Below the pieces are notes generated by a model, which saw nothing but the letters and a program-made list of their open reading frames with translations, had not been told where the DNA came from and did not search any database. From Cyanophora paradoxa (Eukaryota > Glaucocystophyceae > Cyanophorales > Cyanophoraceae), in assembly GCA_004431415.1 (NCBI GenBank), contig QPMI01000263.1, forward strand, positions 1 to 64,000: DNA of 64,000 bases, in the 5' to 3' direction. This document shows, in pieces, positions 1 to 11,100 of the stretch. Position 1 is the first letter of the stretch. The number at the start of each line of letters is the position of its first letter. Both the position numbers and the translations under genes were made by a program.

Positions 1-1500
1 CTCGAGCTCCGCTCCAGCGGCCCCCGCTCGTGGGCGCCTCCCGCGGCGCCGCGGCCGGCGCCGGCCGCGAGGGGGCACAGAGGCGAAAGGCGGCGCACAT
101 TCTGCGGCGGGGTCCGGGTCGAACCCCGACGGGACTGTTTCGGGGGTACGCGCACGGCGAGGAGGGCGACGTTTTCCGGCGGCGATGTACGCGAAGGGCT
201 CGCCCTCGGGGCAGGTCGAGGGAGTCTGCACGGGGGTACGTGATCCAGGGAGGGGGGGGTATGTGGATCCGAAACGCGGCCCGGCGCGGGAGGTCGGAGG
301 GGAGGAGGGCAAGATCGGCCGCTTGTTGAGCTCCGCGAGCTGCGGAGGGGGGTACGCGAGGGTACGGAGGGTGGGGGGGGGTACGCGGACCTGGAGGCGA
401 TCGCGGAGGAGGGGGTCCCGATGGAGGCGGGGAGAGGAGGGTACAAAGGCCGCAGCGAACCTGCGCGGCGTCGGCGGCGGGGAGGGGGGAGGGAGGGGGA
501 GGGGGGAGGGGGGGGAGGGGGGGGGGGGGGGGGCGGCGGGCGGGACGTGCGCGCACTGCGGCGCGGGCGCCGAGGTCCGAGCCGGAGGGGCAGCGGACGG
601 GTCGTTGGAGCCCTGAGGGAGGTCGGCGCGAGCGAGCGGCTAGAGGCACAGGAGAGGGGCGTGGCTATATATAGGCACCGAGCACTCGGTCCAGCATCGG
701 ACGCGGCGGCGCGCGAGGGCGCGCACGACCCGCGCCGCGCCCCCGCGTCCTGGAGACGTCGACGTCAGGGCTAGGGGGTACGGGCATGTGTGTGCGCGCG
801 CACGCGGGGAGCACCAGAGGAAGAGGAAAGGGCCGCTCGTCGACTCCACGTCGCACTACGTATACATTGGCATCGAAGGAGAAGAAAGATGGCGGAAATT
901 CGAAGTTGAGGGCCCGGGCGGGAGCCGAACCGGGACTCGGGGAGAGCGGAGAGCGCCGCGGGGCGGCGGCCGAGCGGCGGCGGCGGGCGTCGTCGGCCCC
1001 GGCCGCAGCCACGGACCTGCGCCCGAATCGAATCGAATCAAATCGCGAGAGCAAAAGATCGAGGGAGCAGATCAAATTGAATTCAAAGCGCGCGGGCCTT
1101 CTGGCGACGGTGAGGGAAGGAGGCGAGGCCGGCCTCCAGCAGCGCCCCGCTCGTGAAGTCCGCTGCGCGCGGGGCCTTCTGTGAGGGGCCCGGAGGCGGA
1201 GAGAAGAGAAGGGAAGGGCCGCCGGGCTAGGTCTGGCCAGGTTTTGATCTCGCTTTAGGTGAAAGAGAGAGGAGCGATTTGTAAGGGCTTTTTTACGCCA
1301 GGCCTAGAGGCGAAGACAATGAGGGCGGTCGAGGTCTACTAGGCTAGGTCAAGATAAAGGCGGTCTAGGTCTAGAAGGCGGTTTAGGTCTGGCTCTGGAT
1401 CTCGCGGCGCACCGAACTGCTGCTTGAGGAGAAGCCCTGCATCTCATCGTCGAGCTCGGACCGCTCCCGCCACACCGGAACACCGCCCTGGGGGGAATGA
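1..1500. other. Gene-poor G-rich flank
   Basis: No convincing coding segment was found here. The stretch is purine-rich with long G runs (around 480-535), several GGGGTACG-type words and many small overlapping open frames that look like products of GC bias. It lies downstream of the minus-strand ankyrin-TIR gene and could hold its 3' UTR or unrecognised last exons. Confidence 0.4.
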
Positions 1501-1529
1501 GGAGGGCGGTGGGCGGGTGGGGAGGGGGA

Positions 1530-4500
1530 GGGGGGCGGCGCGCCTGCCGAGGCGCGGGCGGCGGCGAGCTCCGAGCGGCAGCGCTCGGAGAGCAGGCGGC
1601 GGGGATACCGCGAAGACCACCGCGCTCGCTCGCTTCAGGAAGTCGAGCGGCTAAAAATAGGGACGGTTAGAGGGGACTCGGAGCTGGGGGGGGGGGGGGG
1701 GGCGAAGGTCTGGGCTGACCGAGGCGGGTGCCCCCTCGGCGCCCGCCGGCGCCTCCTCGTCCTCCCGTGCGAGGCACTGCGCCCCGGCGCGGCCCAAAGC
1801 CCGACGTCAAAAGGCGTAATAGAAGGCCTAATAGGCCTAATTTAATAGAAGAAACTAAAGGCCTAATAGAAGAAGCTAGAGGAACACGCGCCGTCACGTG
1901 GGCCGCCTCCAGGCCCTCCCGCAGGCGCGCCGCGAAGGCCGCCTCGCCCTCACCATCCCCGCAGCTGCCCGCGCGCGCTCAGGGAGGGGTACAGGCCTAG
2001 GGAGCACGGGGGCCGGGGGGGTACAGGGTACCAGATGTAGACGTCGCAGAGGCGCGACGCGCGCTTGAGGACCGCGAGAAATGCCACGTCGCGGTGGGCC
2101 TGGGTACAGGAATTCGAAATCGCGGGGGGTACACGGGAACGCAGGAGGCGCGACCTGCAGGACGGTCTGACGGTCGGCGCCCTCGCCCACCCCGCGGCCC
2201 GCGTCGGCCCCTGCGCATGCGCATCGGAATCGATTCGAAATCGAATGTGCAAGCGAGGCGCGAGGGCGGCGCGTTTGCGTACCCCTGGCGATGAGGGCCG
2301 TGCAGACGTCGAGCATCTCGGGCCCGAAGGCGACGGCGTGGTGGAGCGGGGTGCGCCCCTCCCCGTCCGCCTCGCTGGGCCGGGTTGAGCGGGGACCCGG
2401 GGGCGCCAGGGCGGCGGGGCGGACTCGAGGGCGGGGGCGGGGGCGGCGCGCGCGAGGCGGAGGGCCGTCAGGCGGAAGCCCAGGCGGCACGCCTGCGCGG
2501 GGCCGGAAGTGAGAGCGAGGCAAACAGGGAGAGCGGAGGAGCGCGCCTCGCGGAGGGCGAGCGACTCGTCCTTGGGGTCCACATCCGCCCCTCCCTTCTC
2601 GCGCGCCTCCTCCACCCGCCGGTACGCCCGCCACAGCGCCTCCGCCGCCTGCGGAGGCGCGCGCGCGCGCGTGAGCGAGCGCGAGCCGGCCCTTATCTAA
2701 TTTAAAATTGAAGGCGGGACGGACGGCGGGGATGGTGACTTGGGCGATGTGCGGGTCGAGGCGCTCCTCGACGGGTACGCCTCGCTTAGGGCGAGGTCCA
2801 GCCCATCCTGCGGGCGGGCGGCCGCAGGCGGTTCAACAGTTCGCATGGCTTCGATTCGAGCGGGGCTCTAGATCTGGCATGATTTAGACGGGCGGGCGGG
2901 CGCGCCGGAGGAACGGGGGCAGGGTCGGGCCGTTCTGACGTCCGTCCTCCGCAGAGAGAGCCCTCGATGATCTGGAAGTTGATCGCCTCGGTGATCCTGC
3001 GGCGCGCCAGTGGGCGGGCGCCGCCGCGGGGCGGGATCATAGGGGCGAGGGGCGCACGCTTTGGCGCGCTCGGCGCGCTCCCGGCGCCGCGAGGGGGGCG
3101 GCCCCCGCGCCGCGCGCAGGCCTCGACCTCCTTCTCCAGCAGCCACCTTCGCGATCGCGATCGCGATCGTGTCAGTTACTAACGGCCGGCCTCGAGGGTC
3201 GAGAGCGGCGCGCCAGATGACGTCACGGTTGTTCATGAACTCCTGGATCCCGTTGTCCAGCCCGTCCCTGCGTCCGCATGAACTCCCAGTTCGACGTATG
3301 CGCCACCTGCGCCCAGTTTCATACGAATGCATTCATAAACAGAAAATCGGACCGGGCGGGGCGTCTACCTGGTAGAGGGGCGGCCGTGCCCCAAGAGGGC
3401 GTCCCGGCGAATTCCCAGAGGATCTGAGCGAGGTCGCGCCGGTTCGGACCGGATCTAGAGCGGGAATCGACGTGAGAACCGCGCTTGCCTTCAGCATGGG
3501 CAGCGGGCTGGGGTCCGCGCCCCGGTTCGTCTTCGTGACCAGCCGCAGGGCGAGCTCGGGAACCCGGTGACGAACTCGGCCATCTTTCGAGAGCGTGCGT
3601 GCGCGTGAGGCAAATGAAAGGGCGGGGGGAATTCGAAGCTTTAAATTTGAGAGCCGCCGGCGCCGGCGCCGCACCGCCTCGGGCGAGGCGCGCGCGAAGA
3701 CGGCGCGGAGGAGCGGCTCGCTGCGGGAGCGGACGGCGGCGCGGAGGGCGCCGGCGTCGAGCGCGGCGCCCCGCGCGAGGAGGAGCTCGGCGAGGGGCAG
3801 GCCCAGCGGCGACTCGAGGGCCGCCTGCAGGGCCGTCCGGGGCCGGCCCTCCGGGTCCTCTTGCCCGCGGTCCACCGTCCACTCGTGCAGCCTCGCGTGC
3901 ACGGCGCTGCCCCACGCGTCCGAGGACGGCACGCGCTCGAGGAGGTAGCCGGCCAGCGTCCAGACGTTCCCACGGCCGGGTCCTCGTCGGGCGGCGCCCC
4001 GGCGTCCAGCAGCAGGCGCGCCATCTCCAGCGTGCTGCGTCGGTCCTCAAGTCAGCCTCAAGCTTGAAGGGGCCCACAGGCACGCACTAGGCGACCATCT
4101 CTTCGTCGGGGGCTCCCCCTGCAGCGGCCGCTCGAAAGGGTATGGCTGCGACTGCAGGGGCCACGGGCGCGGCCGGCGCGCACGAGTCGGGCCGCGGCTC
4201 ATGGTGGCCGCGCCGGAGGCACATGGCGGCCGCGAAGAGGGCGGCCACTCCTCCGGGCGCTCCGCCGGGCCCAGGTTCAAGGGGACGTAGGAGGGGCAGA
4301 CGCCGAGTTCCAGGGCGAGCCTGCAAACGTCGGCGGCTCAGCTGCGTATACAAGACGGGGCCGGCACCGGGCTCAAGCTTAAGCTCAGCACCTGACGAAG
4401 GCGGGGGAGCGGAGGAGGACGGCGACGGCGACGGCGGCGGTGGCGTGGGCGGTCCGCGGCAATGGAATGCCCGTCTCTTTGAGCGCCCTGGAACAAGGGC

Positions 4501-7500
4501 GCGGTTCAGGGCGAAAGCTGAAGGTGCGCGGCACCAAAATCAAAGCTGATCATGAACGCACCGCAGGAATTCGACGCCCTCGGCGCCGCGGGTGACTGCC
4601 TTGGCGAGGCAGCTCGTGCGGGCGCTCTGGTCGACGCCGCGCCGCGTGGCGTTGTCCTCCGCGAAGGCGTCCGCCCCGCGGCCAGCAGCAGCCGCGCCGC
4701 GGCGGCCACGAGGGCCGGGGCCTGCGACGCCCGCCCCACCGGCGAGTCCAGGACCTGGTAAGGCAGCTCTGCTGGTCGACAGTCTTTGGAGGGCGCGCGG
4801 GTCGGGCGGCGGGAGGGATCCGGAGGGCAGCCTGGCGAGGAGGGCCGCAGGGTGGGCAGGCTGCGGCGGAGCGCGGCGGCCTGCAGCGGCGAGCGGCACT
4901 TCTCGTACTGGCTGCCCTTCGACAGAGGCCACGCCACCGCGCTGGGTTGGCGGGGTCGGCGCCAAGCGCCAGGAGCGCGCGGGCCGCGGCGACGTGCCCG
5001 CGGGAGGCCGCCAGCCCGAGGGCCGAGCTGACCTTGGGCTGCGCCCCCTTCCCCCGCGGCCGCTCCACCGGCGCGCCGTGCCGCGCGAGGAGGCGGACGA
5101 GGGGGGCGGAGCCCGCCGCCGCCGCCAGCTCGAGGGCCGAGAGCACCCCCCGGGTCTCGGCCACCTGCTTCTCCAGCTGGGGCTGGGCGTCCAGGAGGGC
5201 GGCGAGGGCGAAGGGCGGGTCGAGCGCGGCCTCCACCCAGAACCGCGAGAGCCGCTCGTCGGCCTTGGCGCCCGCCTCGAGCAGCAGCGCCGCGCATTCG
5301 TAGTGGCCCCACGCGCACGCCGCCACGAGGGGAGTCTGCGATCGCGACCCGTCGGCTTCGGCCTCGGCCGGCGGTGCGGCAGGGATCCGGAGCGCGGGGA
5401 ATCAACCTACCATGAGGAGTACCGTCTCGCGCTTGCCGGAGTCGGACACTTCGACGTCGCCGACCATCGCGGAGGCGGGCGCGCCCCTCGCGAGCAGCAG
5501 CCTGCGCAGGCTCACGTTGGAATGCGCGGGACCGGGGCCGGGGCCGGGGCCGAGGCGGGGCGCGCGGGGCGGACCGGAGGCAGTCGGCGGCGCCGGCGCG
5601 GGCGGCGAGGGCGAGGCAGACGTCCAAAAGGCCGGCGGGCGGCGCGGGCAGCGCTCCAGCAGCATTTCCTGCAGGGGGAGGGGCGCGTGCAAACGTGAGG
5701 ACAAGGCACAAGGGACGAGGGGGGGGGGGGGGGGGGGGGAGGGAGGGGGGGGGTGAGGGGGGAGGAGGGGGGGAGGGAGGGGGGAGGGAAGGAAGGGGGG
5801 GAAGGGGGAGGGGGTACCAGGACGGCGGCGTGGCCGGCGGCGGCGGCGATCTCGAGGGGGCTGGCGAGGGCGCCGCGGCGGGCCTCGGGGGGCGACGGGC
5901 AGCGCTCGAGGAGCAGGGCGACGACGGGGGCGCGCCCCTCCAGCGCCGCGTACTGCAGCGCCGAGAACTGCGCGAGGCGGCCCTGCGGCGCCGGCTCGGA
6001 TCCGGCGGGAGGCGCTTTTCGGGTTCGGGGAAATCGAAGCTCACCTGGAGGTCCGCCCCGTCGCATCCCTGGCGCGCCGCGCCGTCAGCCGCCGCGCCGC
6101 CGGCCCGGTTCCCGTTATCTTTAACGTTCTAGATCTAGCCCCGCCCCCCGCACCTGGTCGAGGAGGAGGGCGACCGTCTCGACGCTGCCGGCCGCCGCCG
6201 CCGCCTCCAGCGCCCGCACCGCCACCTGTGGGGGCCCTCGGATCGAGTTCGAAGAAGGGGGAATCCGAGGGCCTCGCCCCGCGCGCGCCTCCCTGGATTC
6301 GCCGCCCTTCCCGGCCGCGAGCCCCTCCCAGTCGACCTCCTCGGGGTCCGAGCCGAAGGCCTTGAAGTACGGATCGGACAGGCGCGGGGCGGCGCGGCGC
6401 AGCGGGACGCGGGCGGCGCAGGGCGCGTCCAGTCGCGCGCCGGCCTCGAGCAGCGCCCGCGTGGCGGCGACGTGGCCGCCGGCGGCGGCGGAGAAGAGCG
6501 GCGCCCGCTGCTCGCCGTCCGCGTCGGCCCTCGCGCCGCACCCAAGGAGGTACCTGCGGGACCGTTTTGCAATTGAGGGAAGGGCGGTAGACGAATTCCA
6601 AGGGGGGTACGCCCCGCACCGGACGGAGTCGACGTCGCCCCTCGCGGCGGCCAGCACGAGGGGGCGCTGGGCGTCTCGCCAGGGGAGCTTGGCCGCGCGG
6701 CGGGCGGCGGGCAGGCCCTTTCCCTCCAAGAACCTGAGCGGCGGCTCTGAGCGGCGGCGCGCGCGGCCGGCGGCGCGCGGCGCGCGGCCCGCGGCGCACC
6801 GTACGGCGCGCTCGTGGGAGAGAAGGGCGGCGCAGGGGAGGTCGAGCAGGGCGGCGCCCGGCAGCGCCGCGCCGCGCTCCGCCAGCGCGAGGAACGCCTC
6901 CACGTGCCCCGCCTGGGCCGCCGCCAGCAGGGGGTCCGGCCCCGCCCGTCCAGCGCCTGGCGGGGCGGGGGGGTGAGGGGGCGGGGGTACATGCGTACAT
7001 GCACGGCGATGCGTGGCGGGGGCGGGGGGGGCGGGGGGGGGGGGGGGGGGGCGGGCACCTCGATGTCAGCGCCGAGGTCGAGAAGGAGGCGAGCGACGTC
7101 GGCGTGCCCCGCGGCGGCGGCGGCGTGCAGCGGGGAGGGGAGCGGCGCCCACGCCCCGTCGCGGTACCCGTCCAGCGGGGCCCCCAGCTCGCGCAGGGCC
7201 CGCACGGCCGCCGCGTGGCCGCGCCCCGCGGCGAGGCAGATGGGGATCCGCGGGGTTGGGGGCGGGGCGGCATCTCTGCCGCCGCCCCTCCGCGCAGCCG
7301 CATCCGCAGGGGCTTTGGGGGCCGCAAACTCCAGCTCGGCCAGGCCTAGGTCCAGCCCTGCGGCGGCGAGGGCCCTGCGGCGGCGCCCGCGCCGAAGTAA
7401 GAGCCGGAATCGAATCCGAATTCGAAGGTTTCTGGCCGCAGCGCGAGCGCACCTTAGCACCTCCACCGCGCCGGCCTCCGCGGCGGCGCAGGCGGCGGCG

Positions 7501-7778
7501 GAGAGCGACGCTGCGGATCTAGCTGCGCCGTCGCCCGCGCTCGCCAGGATCTCCCTGCAATCGTGGATTCGCGTTTACTTGCGCGCTGCACGTGCGGCGC
7601 GGCTGGCGAGCGCAGACCTGACTCGCGCCGCGTCGCCCGCCGCCGCCGTGTGCGCGAGGGGGCTTCGCGGGCTCTGCCGCCCGTCCGCCGGGGCCTCTGC
7701 GAGCTCCTCATCCGGTGCGTAATCGGACGGGTCGTAGTCCGGCGTGCCAGCTGCTGCGCATGCAGCCGCGGCCGCCAT
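1530..7778 (-). CDS. Ankyrin-repeat protein with C-terminal TIR-like domain (copy A of an inverted pair)
   Basis: This is a multi-exon minus-strand gene. The start at 7778 gives MAAAAACAAAGTPDYDPSDY, and a first intron near 7581-7558 joins ...RK to EILASAGDGAA. Successive exons carry ankyrin repeats, for example HAAAAAGHADVARLLLDLGA (about 7.1 kb), SAAAGGHVAATRALLEAGAR (about 6.45 kb), LEIAAAAGHAAV (about 5.8 kb), GLAASRGHVAAARALLALGA (about 5.0 kb) and EGRTPLHHAVAFGPEMLDV (about 2.3 kb). After these come a TIR-like beta-A/alpha-A segment (2060-1885), a VVFAVSP strand and an RCRSELAAARA helix (about 1625-1560). It is paralogous to the divergent gene at 8175 over its 3' third. The TIR part looks damaged: CC replaces the SY pair, and the last two motifs lie in different frames. 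It could be a pseudogene, a decoy without activity, or have an exon boundary I mis-assigned. Introns hold long poly-G/C tracts. Confidence 0.7.
1560..2062 (-). other. TIR-like domain of copy A
   Basis: On the minus strand an exon ending at 2032 reads ...LCDVYI. A 67-nt intron (2031-1965, GTACC donor, GGGCAG acceptor) follows, and the next exon from 1964 reads CCGDGEGEAAFAARLREGL. This aligns residue by residue with copy B (VFISYGHKPPEVAAFAARL), so the intron position is shared. Further down, RASAVVFAVSP and LLSERCRSELAAARA match the beta-C strand and the catalytic alpha-C helix of TIR folds, but in different reading frames. The repeated CTAATAGAAGAA-like words at about 1818-1875 look intronic. 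Confidence 0.6.
2493..2546 (-). other. GC-AG intron in copy A, homologous to 13127-13181
   Basis: The exon ends ...CGCGAG, the intron begins GCGCGC and ends GCAG, and the next exon begins GCGTGCCGC. Splicing gives LREA followed by CRLGFRLTALRLA. The copy B intron has the same position, the same GC donor and clearly similar sequence throughout. Confidence 0.6.
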
Positions 7779-8174
7779 GGCCGCGGGCGTCTTTCGGACG
7801 ATTGCAGGGAGCTCGAGCGGCTGTACAAGCTATTTGTCCGCAACTCCTGTAGACTCGTCTGCTGCTGCTGCTGCTAGCGCTGCTGCTGCTGGCTCTAACT
7901 GCCGCGCTGCTGCCGCCGGCGCCTTTGATCAGAAGGCCGGTGAGCTTGAGCTAAGCTCAAGGCAGGGCCGATTAAGCTTTGAGGCTTGTAATCAAGCCAC
8001 ATTCAACAAGCTCAAGCTCGAGCTCGAGCTCGAGCTCATAGCTCTAAGCCACGACGGCTTGCGCCACCGGTACCTCGTTATTTCGCTGGATAAGGCAAAG
8101 GCTCCCTGCCGAGAGAAAAGGAGCGCGAGCGCGACCGGGTCGCACGTCGCGGCGCAGACGCGGTTCAGCGCGCC
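7779..8174. promoter_or_regulatory. Shared spacer between the divergent ankyrin-TIR genes (inferred bidirectional promoter)
   Basis: The two start codons (7778 minus, 8175 plus) are about 396 bp apart. The spacer contains CTG/GCT trinucleotide runs (7858-7890), imperfect inverted AGCTTGAGCT/AGCTCAAG words near 7945-7965, and a CTCGAG array near 8013-8037. No TATA box is evident. A promoter role is inferred from position only. Confidence 0.5.
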
Positions 8175-11100
8175 ATGGCGCCGGCCGCGGCCGCGGCCGT
8201 CGACACGCGAGACGCCGTCCAGGCAGCGATTCGGGGCGACGAGGAGGCAGTATGGTGCGGCCGCAACTAGCTCTGGAACGGCCTCGTTCTGATGACCTCG
8301 GCGCAGGCGGCTCCTGGGCCAGCTAGCGCTGCAGCCCGACGCCGCCGCTGCCGCCGCGGTCGAAATCGCTTCAACTGCGCATGCCGGCCGATCTAAATCT
8401 GCAGCTCCTCCCGGCGATGAGGACGGGAAGAAAGGTGATGTGCTGGCGGCGGCGGCGCGCTTCTGCGGTCTTCCGCTGGTCGAGTGCGCCCGCGCCCGAC
8501 CCGGCCCTGGGCCCGCGGCCGCCGTCGACGTCTCAGCGCGCCGCGCGCGAGCTCGCACCGATGTTCCGCGGCGCAGGCACATCCTGGAGACGGTGCCGGG
8601 GCTGCAGGAGCCGCAGCTGCAGCGCGCGGCGTGTGCGGCGGCGGAGGGCGGGCGCGTGGAGGCGCTGAAGCGACTGCTGGCGGCCCTCGACGAGCGGCGG
8701 GCCGCCGCGGCCGCGGCCGGGCAGCGGCCGCAGCGCACCCCGGTCGACGCCGCGCGGGAGTACCCGCACGTGCTCTTCTACGCCGCCCTAGGCGGCTCCC
8801 TCCCCGTCCTGCAGTCCGCCCGCTCCGGCCTCGAATTCCCTAGGCCTAGGCCTAGGCCTACTGCCGCCTCAGCTCTAGCGCCGCGCAGGTACTTGCTGGA
8901 GGAGCGCGGCGCGGCGCGCTGGAGGCACGTCCCGATCAAGGCGGACCCGGCCGCCGTCGACGTCCGAGCCGTCCTCTCCCCCCCGACTGCTTCGTCGAGG
9001 CCCTCGCGACCGGCCGCGGGTGCCCGCCCGCCCGCCCGCCCGCCTGCCCGCCCGCCCGCGAGCCGGCGAGCCCGCCGGCCGGCATCCACCCCAACGCGCG
9101 GCGCGCGCGCGCAGGGGGCCGCTGTCGGACGCGGTGGAGAGGGCGGCGCGGGAGGCGCACGGGGAGAACGGGCCCCTCGTCGCCGCCGCCTGGCGCGGCC
9201 ACGCGGACGCCCTCCGGCAAGCCCTGCGCATACCCGCCGCCTTTTTTCTTCTCCGGTGATGGTGGCCGGTGCGGCGCGCAGGCTGCTGGTGGACGCGGGG
9301 CTGCGGGACAAGGGCAAGGAGGAGCAGGGGGGCCGTCGCTCGTACCTGGATATGGATCCGGAGCCTGGGCGCGACCGCGAGGCAGCCGGGGCCTTCGCCG
9401 CCGCCGCCATCCACGGCCGCCTCGAAGCCTGCAGGCGCGCGGGCGCGCGCGGCGCCCTCGATCTCCAGATCTCCCGGCACATCTCCGCAGGGAATTGAGC
9501 GGCCCCCGCCCCGCCCCGCCCCGCCCGCAGGCTCCTGGCCTCTCTGGAGGAAGAGAAGAACAAGCCGCGCACGGCGGGCCTGCTCTGCATCTGCGCGGCA
9601 ATCGGGCAGACGGAGTCCCTGCGGTGCGCGGCCGCGGGGCCAGCGCAAAGGCCTTGGGCCCTCCCGTTCGCCAGCGCCGCAGCTGAATTTAGACCGCGGC
9701 AGGTACCTCGTCGAGGAGGTGGGGGCCGACCCCCGCGACCGGCGGCTGCCCCCCGGCGCGTGGGACGGCGAGGGCGACCTCGCCACCGTCTGGGCCGCCC
9801 GCGCCGCCCGCGCCGACGCCCTCCGCTATCTCGCGGCCCGGGGGGTGGCCCTCGGGCCTGATCCTGAGAGCTCCAAGGCAGGCCGCCGCGTCGCCGGGCT
9901 TTCGACTTAGCTTCGATCGCGACCCGCCGCTCACAGCGCGCCGCCCGCCCGCGCGCAGGCGAGCTCGAGCTTCGACCCGTATGACCCGTTCGGGAGGAAG
10001 CCGTCGGGGGCGCTGCAGGCCGCCGCCGCCGCCGGCAGCGCCGAGTGCCTCCGCGTCGTGCGCGCGCCCTGCCCGCAGCGGCCTCTGAATATAAATACGA
10101 GGCCCACGCTGCCCTCCCAGATCGCGGAGCTCGACCCTGCCGCCTTCGCGGCGGGCAAGGACGAGGCTCTCCTGCGGGTCGCTGCCGCGCCGCCTCCCCC
10201 CGCGCCCCTCCCCGACACCCGCCTCGACGCCGTCCGGTGCTCACGGCCCCGCGCGGCCCGCGGCCGATTAAGTACACAGTATTCCAATTAATTCTTCTCC
10301 GCGCGCAGGGCGCTGCTGGAGGCGGGGGCGAGCACGGGCGACCCGGCGGCGCGGGACGCGACGAGGCCCCCCGGGGACCGCTGCCTGCGGACGCCCCTCC
10401 ACGCCGCCCTCGCGGTCGGCAGCTTTTCTTCGCGGGAGGCCGTCCTGCGCGGATACGGACAGGCGGTGCGGCGAGCGCGCCTGCCTTGATAAGATTTATC
10501 GGCCTAGAGCGCGACTGCCCCTCGAGTTCCGCCCTCGCCCCCCCCCCCCCCGGCCCCCGCCCCCCCCCCCCTGCCTCCCCCCCCCCTGCCTCCCCCCCTT
10601 CTGAATTCCCTTCGACTTACCCTCCCCTACCCCCGGGCCCCGTCCCCCCTCCCCCCGGCCCGAATCCCCTTTGAATGACCCTCCCCTCCCCTCCCCTCCC
10701 TCCCCCCCCCCCCTAATCCCCACGAATCTCTTCGAGATACCCTCCCCTCCCCCGATCCCCCGTTTCTCTCTTCCCTACGGCGCTAGCGTCCCCCCCTGCG
10801 CCCCCTTCCCCCCCCTCCGCCCCTCTTTCCCCCCCCCCCTCCCCTTGAATAGCCCTCTCCTCTCCCAATGACCGCCCCCCCTCTCCTTTGAATAGCCCTC
10901 TCCTCTCCCAATGCCCCCCCCTCCCCCCCCCCCCCACCCCCCGTTCCTCTCGTCCCTGCACCAAGCTGCAGTCCCCCCACCACCGCATCCCCACCCTCTC
11001 ACGCCCCCACCCCGCATCTCGCAGGCACCGAAGCCGGTATTGGAGCCCCACCCCGGCGTCGTCAGGTCGGGCCCCCCGTCACGGCGTCCTCGCAATGCTA

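Noticed and set aside
1894-2634. Long minus-strand open frame of about 246 codons
   Set aside because: Only short parts match the ankyrin-TIR exons; the rest is an open shadow caused by high GC.
3145-3172. GCGATCGCGATCGCGATCG array resembling the cyanobacterial HIP1 repeat
   Set aside because: The gene set is clearly eukaryotic with introns; similar palindromes occur throughout the non-coding DNA here, so it is treated as part of that pattern.
5700-5815. G-rich tract considered as internal telomeric repeat
   Set aside because: The runs are irregular poly-G without a repeating telomere unit and lie inside an intron.
10845-10913. Two spaced copies of a 26-nt repeat considered as a CRISPR-like array
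   Set aside because: Only two copies, in a low-complexity C-rich intron of a eukaryotic gene; no further units or cas genes.
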